A DNA stretch of 64,000 bases, from NCBI GenBank assembly GCA_018389105.1, contig JACATO010000653.1, positions 310,001-374,000 on the forward strand, read 5' to 3'. The notes under the pieces are model-generated. The model saw only the letters and a program-made list of their open reading frames with translations, was not told the DNA's origin and searched no databases. Of the stretch, positions 1 through 12,000 are shown one piece after another. This stretch comes from Nautilus pompilius (lineage: Eukaryota > Mollusca > Cephalopoda > Nautilida > Nautilidae). Both the position numbers and the translations under genes were made by a program. The stretch's first letter is position 1. The number at the start of each line of letters is the position of its first letter.

Positions 1-5
1 CTTAC

Positions 6-194
6 CAAATGGGTTGATCAATGTCTTCAAAGATTTTAGACTGATAGACGAACACAAAGGCGCTAGTAGCACTTTTCTCTGGATACTTTTTGGTTACAAT
101 GTATATTGAACACTGACCATCGTAGTCAACAGATCTCCGAAACTTGTTTTCCCAGATTCTCCGTTCAATTTTCGCCAAACTACCTCCATTAGAC
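6..194 (-). CDS. Possible internal exon of a host gene at the window edge
   Basis: Read on the minus strand, this stretch stays open for about 62 codons, ending in residues such as KIFEDIDQP just before the window end. It is followed by a good donor (TG then GTAAG, plus-strand positions 1-5 being its complement). Upstream, the same frame meets a stop at 199-197, and an AG at 196-195 could serve as acceptor, although its pyrimidine tract is poor. The residues look protein-like, with a mixed charged and aromatic composition, but I do not recognise the family. The next exon would lie outside the window, so the gene cannot be identified. The region also has slightly higher GC than its surroundings. 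It could still be a chance open frame. Confidence 0.27.
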
Positions 195-840
195 CTTCAA
201 TGATATTTGGAACCAACATGGAACACGCTAAACGCAGAATCATAGCACAAATACAATACAATTGGCACTTGGAAGCTCTGAGAACGATTTGGTTTGTCAT
301 CGTCATTCTTTGCTCTCACAACTGCTGGTGGCATTGTCATCAATCCCGAAAACGACTTGAATATTCTGTAAATTCAACTCTCCGGGGATAAGCCCTGATG
401 AGGGCTCAGTGATATCAGCTGTAGTATTATGTTTACTAGGCGGTGATTCATTGTGCCTCATCCAACAACCCAGTTTCTTCCTTGAGGACACCATCATCAT
501 CAGAATCCAAATGATGCCGACTCGATCGCCTCCGCACAACTTGATTTCACAGGCTGAACTCCACCTGCTTTTTGAGAAAGTTTGCTTCCTATATCCAAAC
601 CATCACAATCACTAGCAGCTGAAACAGACTGGACATCTCGGTCTGTTGTATTTGCATGCAATTCGAGCTACTTCCGTCTTACTAGACGTCATTAACGCCT
701 CACTGGAGTTTCTACCTATCAAGTTGGGGGAAGTGAATTTTCGATAATTTCTTTCGTGATGCACCGAGAATAAAACAGAGCCCGGCAAACGGCTTCTCTC
801 CGCCACGGAGATTCTCAAAAATAAAAACGAAATCTATTTC
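195..840. other. No gene recognised
   Basis: Moderately GC-rich for this window, with short overlapping ORFs on both strands, none of which resembles a known family. It may be intron or upstream sequence of the putative exon at 6-194. Confidence 0.4.
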
Positions 841-939
841 CCCACCTTGACCTGGGTTTGTGTACTGACGAGAAAGTGACCACCTGTGGCCCACCTTGAC
901 CTGGGTTTGTGTACTGACGAGAAAGTGACCACCTGTGGC
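841..939. repeat. Tandem duplication of a 49-bp unit (two copies)
   Basis: Two near-identical head-to-tail copies, starting at 841 and 890, each beginning CCCACCTTGACCTGGG. They are so similar that the duplication is probably recent. No coding role is apparent. Confidence 0.85.
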
Positions 940-3055
940 CTGTTAATCAGTTTATCCCCTTGTCAGACCAGCCCCATGCTCAAAGTTAATAGTTACACTG
1001 AAATCACCCCTTTAAAGTCTCTCACAAATAAAAACCATTCACACGTTTCTATTCAATCAAACACCTTTTGTATCTATCTTTTTCATAATCATATTCAAAT
1101 TCAAACAAATAGCGAAATTTTGTTGTCATTTGACAGGATGCTGCAGGCTGTTGTATGTGGAAACACCAGAAGACTGGTCCAGCGTTCACTCTAGCGGCAG
1201 ACAAAAGACTGATTACTTTGAGCTGGTCAGGTGCTACCCCCTAAAGTAACAACCATTTCACACACAGTATTCCTTGTCGAGATGAAAGAGCTGATATTAA
1301 ATGGGGTTAAGAGTTTATACAGTAATCATGCCACATCCTGACAGAGGAAGCAAAATGTTTAGAAGATGCACATTTTCTTCTCACTAATGCGATTGCACAG
1401 TTCCCTTGATATAAATACATTTTTTACTAAAAGACACTTTTCTGAAAATCTTTTATAAGAGTTAAAAACAACAATCACAATTATCTTAATACAGTAATAT
1501 TTCCTCACGTTCCCATTGCTGTTTCACTGGAACACAACCAAATCCATTGCAAGACTACATGACTGCAACTTTACCAATATGTACATTGACATCATAACAA
1601 GCGGTTTGTTTAACAGGAGAAACTCAACAATGGGTATTAAGGTTTGCAGACATCAGCCTGCCAAGGAGAACTGTTGGTGTGCACACGTTGTCTCTTTATT
1701 GCCACTAAAACAAAGTAAAAATGACCCACAGACTATTTGCGGATTATACAGTTTTAAAACTAGAGCACAGTACATCACAGCATCACAGCATCCCCTTATT
1801 GATTTTGTTTTTGATGCTTCTTTCAAACGAGACGTTAATGGGTACGGTACTAACAGCCAAAGCAACCGAAAACAGCGTGGGCAGAATAACTGCCCTATTT
1901 CTGACATCTCAACTTTTACGATAGAAAATTACTTATGGAACCAACCATTAAATGTTTCACATTTCTGGTTTATCAACAATGGTACTGATGCTGTTTATCT
2001 GGTATTTTTGTAGGCCAGTTTACGAGGACATTAGATGGTCATGAATCAACCGAGTAGAAAGATGCCTGTCTTCAGATCAGATTCTCAAACAGATAAAAGA
2101 AACTTTAAGATACATTACTTATATATATATAATAAGTTAAAGGGCAGAAACTGAATATTCCTGACATAAAACTTGCAAAAAAAATCAAGAGCCAAAAAGG
2201 GGGGATTCTTAAAATAAGAAATTGCTGTTAATTAATTAATGACCTTCTCCTAATATTTTATTGTGCTAGCAAATTGCACAACAGTAAATAATTAGATTTC
2301 TTTTGTCGTATGAAGTAATTTCTGAAAATTAGGTGGTTTTATACAGCGAATCCAAGCACATTGTAAGATATGCCGTCCTCTGCTTTAGTTCTGGTTCGAG
2401 CTGGTCTCTGTTAAACAATCTGTCGGCAAACAAAATAATCTGACCAGTATTCTGGCAGATCACCATATTTTATGGACCCCTCATCATTTTTGTTCATTAA
2501 ACAGAACATCGGCAACCAAAGCAATGATGACACGAGAACCACGAACATGTTCTGTATATAAGTACACGAACAGACAACTATTTTGACATTTACATAAGAT
2601 CAGAACCAAATAAAAGTGCAGTATGATATGGTTCAAAAGTACACGTCCCCTGGCAGTAATTTCCAGCCACACCCCACTTACCAGACAGTATAGAGATGAT
2701 ACCTGTGGCAGGATTACCCAAAACTGGGCCACACTACGAGAAAATTTATGTAATAACTCACAATATGATTCCACAATTTTCAAAATTCAGTTGTTTTTTT
2801 TTTAATTTAAAAGTTATTTGGGAAATTACTTTACAACCATGTCAACCCTCTACTAAAACAAAATATTTATTATATCCTTGTCTAAATCCAATTTAGGGAA
2901 AAAAGATTCCTGTACCTAGAGACATTTTTCTGTGCCCGGAAACGCTGTGACTACACCAGTCCAGTCACGCATTTGTGACACCAGCATCTCTCGGTGCTAT
3001 GTGACAGTTAATGTAAGTTAGGCCAATGGTCACTTCGCCGGGACGAGTTTGATGA
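940..3055. other. Unassigned AT-rich DNA
   Basis: No family-level similarity seen. A 165-codon open frame at 1516-2013 on the plus strand has low-complexity, non-domain-like composition and no splice or promoter context, so it is not called as a gene. A short TA run lies near 2119-2131. Confidence 0.4.
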
Positions 3056-5711
3056 CCCCTGGAGTGGTGGGACCTAGGTAAGGTTAAGCTTAGGGACCTT
3101 AGCATAAGATATTGTCAGGCAAGAAATGCTTACAGAGAATACTTAGAAAATAAATTGAAAATAGAATTAAATCTAGAATTAAACAAGGCCGCTTCAGGTA
3201 TAGATAGAACAAACAAAATCAAAGCCATCAAAACCCAAATTGGAAAACTACAACTTAACAAAACAGAGGGCGCTAGAATTAGGGCCCGAGTACCGGCCAT
3301 GAATGGCGAAGGCAATAGAATGTCTTTCTGTGGTTTAGAGAAATCTAGGGCAGAAAGGAAAACCATCAATAGACTAAAAACTAAGGAAGGCCGCGTCTTA
3401 ACTGACATAGAAGATATTATTCAGGAAGAGGCTCGGTATTATAGTGAATTATACAATAGTGAAGACACCTGTCCCATTGCTCAGGATGAAATCTTAGCGT
3501 GTCTAGATGATAAACTAGACCCCCTAGATGCCGAGCTCTGCGAAGGTCCCCTAACTATTCAAGAGATAAAACAAGCTATTAGAGCTTCAAATAAAGAAAA
3601 ATCACCAGGAAATGATTTGAATATCTCCTAGCAGGAGACCTGACAATGATTGCGAATAGCGCATATTGTAGGGGGGTTCTCTCGGAAAGCCAACGTACGG
3701 CCACTGTCGTCCTGCTACCAAAGGGGGGCGACGCGGAGTACTTTGACAACTGGAGACCCATCAGTCTCTTAAACAGTGATTATAAAATCATAGCTAAGGC
3801 TCTAGCGACCAGGCTAGCCAAAGTTATGCATAAAGTTACAAGTGCAGACCAGACCTGTTCAGTTCCAGGAAGAAGTATTGCGAATACGCTTCAATTGTTC
3901 AGAGAAATAACAAGTAGGTTAGACACAGAAAATTCCATAGGAATCATGCTAGCCGTAGATCAGAAAAAAGCTTTTGATAGGGTTAACTGGAATTTTCTCA
4001 TAGAAACACTTAAAACCCTTGGTTTCGGAGAGTATTTCATTAACTTTGTTAGGCTTTTCCAGTCCCACCTAATAACCAACATCTATCAGAACGGATTTCT
4101 CTCCTCGTCTATCCACCCAACAAGAGGCATCAGGCAGGGGTGTCCCCTCAGCGCCATGCTATACCTGCAGAACCGCTGGCCGCCATGATCCGTAACAACG
4201 AGACAATCAGGGGGATAAATGGTGTCAAAATTCAGCAATACGCTGACGACACCACCCTCCTGCTAAAGGATGCGGCCAGCCTGGACGCAGCATTCCAAGT
4301 CCTAGAGGTCTATGAAAAGGCCTCTGGGGCAAAAATAAACAGAAGGAAGACCACCGCAGCATGGCTGGGGGGCAGCAATAAGCCCCCCGCGCCAATACAA
4401 CATCAACTGGGTGGAAGACAAAATTAAACTACTGGGAATTTACTTTCCAGTTAATCAAACTACTAACACGCTGCATGACAACTGGCAACCTGTGATTAAT
4501 AAAGTCAACGCTTTACTAACCGCATGGTCCTCGCTAAACCTTTCTTTCTTTACTAAAACCGAACCAGTAAACACCTACCTTGCCCCCAAAATATATTATA
4601 AATCTAAAATAATAGGGATGCCAGGTTGGGCGCGCAACGCCATAGACGCCGAGCTAACTTGGTTTCTGTGGCAAGGGCGCAAACACCTGGCAAATAAACA
4701 AATAATCAGACTCCCCCAGAACCAAGAAGGATTAAATCTAATCAATCTAGAGAGCAAAATAGGTGCTCAACAAATACTAAACATAATAGATATCATAAGG
4801 AACGTAAACAACAGACCAAGATGGCAAAACCTCTTCATCTCCCGCTTAGCGAAAGCATTCGACCCCCTCGACGGGGTCAATGTTCTCACTAACAAACTAA
4901 AACTATATAGAGCACAGACAAACTTACTAACAGACTACCACATAACCGCACTCCAACAATGGATCACTAGCAACATCTCTATAGGAACAGATAACACCGT
5001 AAGCCTAGGAGATACTAAAATAGAACTAGACAAATTATCCCAGCGAGACATCTACCTCTTCCTGTCATCACGACCCATAGAGGAACCGAATTACAGGAGG
5101 AGGTGGGAAGATACCCTAAATTCAGGACCACTTCCGTGGGACAGGATTTGGGCTAGCTCCATTAATCGTCTCGTGGACGGACAAACATCTGACATACACT
5201 GGAAATTAACTAGGAATGTTCTCCCCACAAGAGAAAACAAACATAAATGGAAACTAATAAATTCACCCAAATGCCTCGCTTGTCCATTGTCTGTTCTCCT
5301 GTCCGCAGAACATAGAACTATGGTGCCCAGTCCGAGATCTGATCTACAAAATTAAGAGTCCCCTGAGCAAACTTACGTCGTTCTGGCGCATCTTTGGATT
5401 CAACAATAGAACTAAAAAGGGACTGCCTCTCGAACTTCCTGGTGTTCACCGCCCAGCGGATCGCTTGGGGCAGCCGGAAGGCTTTAGAAGGCGGTCAGCC
5501 CACCTCAACAAAACTACTATTCCAAAATTACGTAACTGATTGGTTACATCAGAAATACGCGGTCATGAAATCCAGCATAAATGACAGACTAATCTTCTCT
5601 TCCACCTGGCTAATTAATAACGCATTAGGACAAATCAACACAAATAATACATTACACATACACCTTGACAACTCCCCAACTTCGACACCTAGTTTAGATC
5701 GACCACCCTGA
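3056..5711 (+). pseudogene. Tx1-like LINE ORF2 reverse transcriptase, frameshifted
   Basis: The frame opens with a Tx1-typical WWDLGKVKLRDL segment (from about 3065), then FCGLEKSRAERKTINRL. The RT palm follows: NWRPISLLNSDYKI (about 3750), the first catalytic Asp in AVDQKKAFDRV (3952-3984), GIRQGCPLSAML (about 4128-4163) and the YADD box at 4239-4250. Thumb and C-terminal region continue to about 5711. The reading frame is broken at about 3631 (a small deletion just after SPGND), near 4170-4188, near 4410 and near 5300-5355, so no functional enzyme is made. The catalytic residues themselves survive, which suggests moderate rather than ancient age. Family assignment rests on recalled motifs of the Xenopus Tx1 group of the L1 clade; a plain L1 sublineage is the alternative. 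Confidence 0.8.
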
Positions 5712-6100
5712 GTCACCCCCCTTCCACCCCTATGTCTAATTTAAATGTTTTCTCTACTTTGAATTGATATAGGATGCTGGAAAAGAAGACTTCTTACCTC
5801 TTTTCTTTCCCCTCTTCGCTATTTCTTTCTCTTCTTTCTACAATCACCGTGATTAATCAAGAAATATGTTGAAATAATACTTTTTTAATTCTAATATTAA
5901 GATTAACTATTTTTCTTAAATGATCCTTGATCATTTTAAAACATGTTTTAAAACAAAGTGGAACTTCTTCAACCAAACTCCCACCCCCTCCCCCTTCTAC
6001 AGTGTAAGCCTCTATTTATTTATAAAGCTACCCCACCCCTATATTTTGCACATGGACTAACCATGAGTCTTTCTTCGTTTCAACAATAAAATATAGTCCT
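3056..6100 (+). mobile_element. 5'-truncated Tx1/L1-clade LINE
   Basis: The region encodes the second half of an L1/Tx1-type ORF2: the linker before the reverse transcriptase, the RT itself and the long C-terminal region, with no endonuclease in front. The 5' truncation is typical of LINE insertion by target-primed reverse transcription. The body is clearly GC-richer than its flanks. A C/T-rich 3' tail follows the coding part, with an AATAAA-like signal near 6085. No poly(A) tract or target duplication could be fixed, so both ends are approximate, the 3' end especially. Confidence 0.75.
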
Positions 6101-7124
6101 AACTAAGAAGACCAGACACAGAAACATCTTTGTGGCGTGGAATGGGGCAGAGGATGCTGTGATGACAATCAACACAACAAACTCTGCTACTTCCCGAAAT
6201 ACCACCTGCATGGGAACCTCTGGTTCTCCTACGTTGGATATAAGAATAGCAAAAAGTCATAAAGACCTTATGCTACACAACATCAAGAGAATCTCCGATT
6301 CTCCCACGAGGGAGGACATGACTCCATCCATCATCCCGCAAAAATAAAAATATAACTCTCTCCATCCTTCCAGTGGCCCAAACTTCCCTTTCAGAACAAG
6401 GACATACAGAGAGAAAACTCTGTTTTAGAGAGTCCAGCCAGGATAAGCCTACCCCTCCTGCGTGCAATACGAAGGAGTTGTATAGCCCGCTGCTCTCGCT
6501 AGGCTGAGGTACACTTCAAACAATACACAGGTCGAAATAAGGCCTCACTCGTAAACAGCTGAGACGGCCGGTCGTGGAACCGATCCAGCTACACCCACAT
6601 ACATATCCAACCTTCCCCTAAACACCGCACAACACCAAAACAAAAAGAAAAAAAGTACAATTTAAAAATTATAGCCATTTAATCATGGATCAATTGCTTA
6701 TAACCGGTAAACTCACACTACTGGTGCTGTGGAGCGCAGAAATGCTAAACACGAAATAATGCCCCATGAGATTCCACAAAGAAAACGTAAGCGGATACTG
6801 ATAAAGAACGAAAAAGGAATTAAAAAATATAAATATGACGAAAGTTACATTGAATTTGGATTTACATTTTACAGGAGATTCTGAATATCTTCAGCTGCTG
6901 GCGTGGTGTGTTTTGAAATGCTATCAAACAACAGCTGTCTTAAACCGCCCTGAGACTAAACACGGCCAGTTTAAAGAAAAATCCATACAATATTTTAAAC
7001 GAGAGGCTGAATGACTGAAACCAGTCACAACAGCAGGCAATCATCTATTGCTTCCGACCAAAAACAAGAAAGCTCCTAAAGCCTTTTACCTTGTGAGCTG
7101 CAGGGTGGACCTCTCTCAATAATC
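6101..7124. other. Unassigned DNA
   Basis: No recognisable gene. The first part (about 6130-6600) is compositionally closer to the LINE than to the AT-rich background and may belong to its 3' region or to another repeat. Short open frames at 6132-6347 (+) and 6273-6467 (-) have no family resemblance. Confidence 0.4.
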
Positions 7125-8680
7125 CAGGGTTGGGAAAACCTTTCTCCCCGAGGGCCACAAGGAACATCCGTAAGGTCTCCATCGGGCCGCATTCAACAAA
7201 AAATTTAATTTACTAAATAATAAATTTAATAAAAGTTATTTTCACAAAAATATTCATACAACTGTATTATTTGGTACACAAAGAAAATAACAGATAAAAC
7301 TGAATTTAATGTTATGTTGCTTCATAAATGTTACTGAACAGTTAAACTCTTAACGAGATTGATGCAATTGCACACAATCCTGCACAAGTTTTCTGTAGTC
7401 CGGATTCAGCATGCTTGTAGTTATACACAAGACAGAGTGCAGAATTGAGTCTGTCAGAAGAGACCTGTTCTTTGATTTGTTAATGTTCATACATGAGAAA
7501 GCCTGTTCTCAAATATAGGTTGAAGCAAAGAATACACACATTTTTCTGGCAAACTTTTTCAAATTACCAAACTTCTCTGTACTTAGTGATGCATAGAATT
7601 CACTCAGTTTCATACTCTTAGAACTCTCCTTCAGAGTTTTGTCTGCTTGGAGATCAATTAGTTCCAACTGGAGATCATTTGACGCTGCTTCAATATTAAA
7701 TGAAAGGGGCACCTCAGCAAATTGAACTGATCTTCCCTAGATTTAAAATCAGCAAACCGCCTTGAAAACTCATCTTTTAAAGCGGACACCTGCTGACCGT
7801 ATTTCTCTGAACAGACTTGTGGGACAGTCTGTGTCTGTAACAAGGGAATATGCACAAAGTTGTGTTCACTCAGTTGTTCGGAAAAGGGTGCTAGTTTCAC
7901 TTGAAATGGTATAATTTCCACAAACAATTCATGTGTTGTCTTGTAACTTAATATTCAGTTCATTCAGTTTGTCGAAAATGTCAACTGTGGACGCTAAATC
8001 GCTCGCCCATTCTGTCTTTTTCATGTTACTTAAAAATTCACATCTAATGTTCTTCATTTCAAGAAAGAGCAAAATTTCTTCTCTCAGGTTCCACAATCTT
8101 CTCAGAACATTTCCCAGGTTTAACCAATGATACAGTACATCTGAATATTCGCAGTCCATATCATCATCCAGCAGATTTCTGAACTGTCTGTGGTTTATTC
8201 CCCTGGCTCGGATTAAGTTAATGACACGATCCACAGGATCAATCACGTGTTTGAAGTCCAGGACAGATTTACACAGACTTTCCTGGTGAATAACGCAATG
8301 GAATGGTAACACGGTGTGAAGTGGATGCTCACCTTTCACTCTGTCATTAAGCAGCTATATGAGGCCGACATGTTTTCCTGATAATGCAGGTGCGCCATCT
8401 GTTGTAATGCTTGCCAACTTGTTCCAAGGTGAATCTCGGCCAGTTGTGGTGTCCTTCACTGGTTCAGCAACTCTTCAGTAATTGAAAAATTATCATCAAT
8501 TCCTCTGATAAACACAAGGCAGTTGTGCTGCCAGTGAGCACCAGCCGGCCTCAAGTAGAGCTGTTCTGACAGATTCTGCGAAATGGCATTCAACATCAAC
8601 AGCATCAAATATATACAGCCCTTTAAAAATTCTGCTTCAGAAAACGCTTTACTATGTTCTGGCAATTTTATAAGCAAGCA
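7125..8680 (-). mobile_element. hAT transposon remnant, GTF2IRD2-like/Charlie8-like, interrupted
   Basis: The outer end at 7125 starts CAGGGTTGGGAAAACC and is followed by GAGGGCCACA, a typical hAT terminus. Coding sequence runs on the minus strand and reads as the hAT transposase domesticated in vertebrate GTF2IRD2. Its 5' part is displaced beyond a later hAT insertion at 8681-12718 and resumes at 12727. Related sequence occurs again at 29484-30495, so this family has been active more than once in this genome. Confidence 0.8.
7345..8680 (-). pseudogene. GTF2IRD2-like hAT transposase, C-terminal two thirds
   Basis: From high to low coordinates the minus strand encodes FIRGIDDNFSITEELL (about 8500), VLPFHCVIHQESLCKSVLDF (about 8290), INLIRARGINHRQFRNLL (about 8190), ELNIKLQDN (about 7940) and, at the hAT dimerisation region, LQLELIDLQADKTLKES (about 7640) and FASTYI (about 7515). 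A further NINKSKNRS-like stretch lies to about 7440. Several frameshifts and stops separate these blocks (around 8390, 7928, 7720 and 7510). It is a dead transposase. The start is lost because another hAT has inserted at 8681. Confidence 0.82.
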
Positions 8681-8812
8681 CAGAACCGGCCCCTGGGACC
8701 GCACAAATAGACCCCACCCCCTGCGATAGCCAAAAACAATTAATTTAACCAGCAGCAAAAGATATGAGAAATTGTGCACTTGATTCGACATTATACCTCT
8801 TTAAAAAAGTAC

Positions 8813-9008
8813 TGTGTGTGTGTGTGTGAAGTCGTCCCGCCTCCCTGGCGACAAGGGGCCAGGAGCCGGAGCTTGGACAGGTGCGGTCGGGCCGCCCTCC
8901 TCCCGTTGGCTGGCCCCCACTGGGAGCGGATCCCAGCCGTGGGGGCAGTACGGACATATATAAGCGAACTGAGTGGCCGACACTGGCCCCAACAGTGAGT
9001 CAGAGTCG
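8813..9008 (+). promoter_or_regulatory. GC-rich promoter and 5' untranslated exon of the hAT gene
   Basis: A short (TG)n run (8813-8828) is followed by a CpG-containing, GC-rich segment. A TATA-like CATATATAAG lies at 8955-8964, about 45 bases before a strong donor (CG then GTAAGTG, GT at 9009-9010). An acceptor ending TTTAAACAG at 9300 closes a first intron ahead of the ATG at 9348. The arrangement reads as TATA promoter, short noncoding exon, intron, coding exon. No transcript evidence is available. Confidence 0.5.
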
Positions 9009-9300
9009 GTAAGTGATGTTTAGATTATACCTGTAAATTGCTTTTAATTATGCTTGCTTTAATGATTCCGACAGGTGCGCCGTCCGTCCGTCTGTCTACC
9101 TACCTGTGCGGCACGTCTAATGTCTTCCTTGTTTTCGATTACAGTAGGTTATAGGTAATTGTCCTGTGATTTGAACCGTAGTCTGAGAGTGGTGAGACAT
9201 CTTTTGGTCAGTTATATGAGAGTAAACTGCAATCAGCTATTTTGCCAAAAGATAATGTTTGCTGAGAATTTAAAATACTAAATAATTTCTATTTAAACAG

Positions 9301-12000
9301 AGCTTACAACATCTTCCCATGACATTGGCCACATTGTTCTAGCAACAATGACAGCAAAAGAGGTCAAAGAAGCAACTGAAGGATTGAGTTCCGGGAACAA
9401 ATATATGCTTCTGAAACATCACCAAGTGCCGGGACCCGACTATATCTTCCCCACTACCTTTATAGGAAGTTGCTATCGTTCCTTTACATGCACATGGCTT
9501 GATGATCATAAATGGATGGTGTATAGTATGCATCTAGATGGTGCATTTTGCATTGTATGTGTCTTGTTTTGCAATAATTACTTGAACAAAGGTCAGTTTG
9601 TCAATAAACCTTTCACTGCATGGCATAAAAAGTCAGAAAAGTGTGGAGAACATGAACACAAAATATCACGAAGATGCACAGCAACAGGCAGATGAGTTTT
9701 TGAGAGCAGTAGAGCAGCCAAATGCAAAATACAGAATTTGATGAACAACAGGAAAGCAGCTAATGTGCAACGAAACAGAGATATAGTTAAAGCAGTTGCA
9801 GAAGCCATTTTGTTTTGTGAGCGCCAATGTATAGCACTTTGAGGTAGTCATGAAAGCTTAGACACACCAGGTAATCCTAGCAACTTTATGAGTATACTTC
9901 ATCTGATTTCAAATCACAGCACCACTATTAGGAATCACTTGTTATCTCCATCCATGAATAATGCAACGTACATTTCTTCCAAACACTCAGAATCAAATAA
10001 TTGAGATTCTTGGTCATGATATTATCCTGTCAAAAATAGTGGATGAAGTAAAGGAAGCCAGGTTCTTCATCCTTGCAGATGAGGTCACAAACCACAATGC
10101 AGAACATCTTGCCCTTTGTGTACAGTTCGTTGACAAGAAAGATATCAGAGAGGAGTTCTTAAGGTTTATTCCTCTGAAGCAGATTTCCAGTGAATATCTG
10201 GCTCAGGAAATTCTGCATGCACTTGATGAACTTGGTCTGATTGTGCAAAATATTCATGGGCAAGGGTATGATGGTGCTTCAAACATGGCTTCAAGCAAAG
10301 TAGGTGTGCAGGCTCGAATCAGACAGGTGTCACCCCTTGCCACATACATCCGCTGCAGTGGACATCGCTTTAATTTAGTGATAAGTATATATATGTGCCA
10401 TGCCAGAAGTTCGTAATGTGATTGACAGACTTAAGCACTGCTGTACTTTTTTCCTCTTTAGTTCTAAGAGATCAGGACTTCCAGAAGAGATAGTAAGAAG
10501 AGGTGTTGAGGATGGCAGCAGAAGGAAAGTAATTTTGGATCTGTGCAAAACTTGCTGGGCTGAATGTCAACGTGCATACCAGCACTTTTACCAAGCATTT
10601 GTATTCCTGGTTGAGGCACTTGAAGTAATTGGATATAGACAACACCTTGATAAGTACCAACTTTTCACTGACTGGGACACAGTGAGTAGAAGTGAGGCAC
10701 AACAAATTCTAGCAAGCATCACTTCTTTTGACTTCATCATATTCATGATGATTTACAAATACCTGTCCAATTTGTCAGGAATCACCACTAAGCTTCAGAG
10801 TATCACCTTGGATATTATCCATGCACACACAATGGTGAGACCAGTAATTTTATCATTTATAACTATAGTATTCCTACTTATCCAGTGAATGAAAAGATTT
10901 TTCATGTTTTTGTTACTTCTGAACTGATGCATTTCTCTGCTACATAATTTACTCTGCAGATTGCTGATATCAGGGAAGTATACACAGCAGAGAGAGAGAA
11001 TGTTGATGAATCATTTACAGTAGTGTATGACCAAGCCATCTGCATGGCAGAGTATGTACGATCAACACCATGCCGACCTCGTATTTCTCAATACCAAAAA
11101 CATTGTAACAACATACCTACTGATTGCATTAGTGACCACTACAAGCTGAATGCAGTCATACCATTCCTGGACCATGTGATCAGTGACTTGGATGCACAGT
11201 TCTCTCGTAAGTTCATATGCAAGGAATTTAAAAAATTTTGTGTTTTCTTCAAGTACAGCTATACTTTGTTGATGAGTTAGTATCATGTGTATTTTGTTAC
11301 AAGTTATTAGCATTTATACATTGTAGATATACATGAGACCACATTAGTCCATGGACATTTGGAGGCTGATATTACTTTTTGTTAGTTTAGGACCTAACTG
11401 AAATTATGTGATCAATAAATTTCTACTTTCTCCAGCTCTGGCTGTCACTGCTTCCTCCCTTCTGGGGTTAGTTCCAGTGGTTGTGTGCCAGCAACTGCCT
11501 GACGCATTAAGGATGGTAGAAGTATATGCGAAAGATCTCCCCTCCCAAGATTTTGTTCCATAAGAGCTCATTCATTGGAAAATGAGGTAAATTATCTTAT
11601 TAACAGTTAAACTGATAATTCTTGTGCATTTAAACTGTGTTTTGGATATGTCTGTAGGTATGACAAGGTCCCTGAAGATAAAAGATCCAGCACACCAGCT
11701 GCTGCAATCAAAGAATGTGATGCTATTATATATCCAAACATCCACACGTTACTGCAGCTTGCATGCACTTTTCCTGTTACCTCCTGTGAATGTAAGCATA
11801 GTGCAGGTGTATTGAGGCACCTCAATTACCTGAGGCCTTTGATGGGGAAGGAAAGATTGAGCTGTCTGGCGTTTTTGCATATTCATTATAATAAGGACAT
11901 AGAGTATCTTTGAATAAAGTTGTAGATATATTTGCCAAAAAGCACCCATGAAGATTGCATCATGACTGCATCCTGTCAGATTAGATTCACAAGATTTAGG
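9301..12000 (+). pseudogene. TTF-zinc-finger/DUF4371/hATC transposase gene with at least four introns, decayed
   Basis: Coding starts at ATG 9348 with a TTF-type zinc-finger region (YIFPTTFIGSCYRSF, then FVNKPFTAWHKKSEK). A DUF4371-like segment with the first catalytic acidic site (FFILADEVTN) and GQGYDGASNMAS follows at about 9960-10380. Introns lie at 10835-10959, 11217-11435 and 11587-11657, each with GT..AG ends. Joining across them keeps the frame (QFS into PLAVTASSLLGL; HWKMR into YDKVPEDK). The last exon encodes the hAT dimerisation domain (LACTFPVTSCECKHSAG, then LAFLHIHYNKD). Frameshifts near 9660, 9980 and 10390, and stops at CIAL (about 9840) and DFVP (about 11560), show that it is not functional. 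The family is the ZMYM1 / 52-kDa-repressor-like hAT group. Confidence 0.8.

Noticed and set aside
1516..2013. 165-codon plus-strand ORF
   Set aside because: It has no domain, no family resemblance and no promoter or splice context; its length is unremarkable for a six-frame scan of 64 kb.
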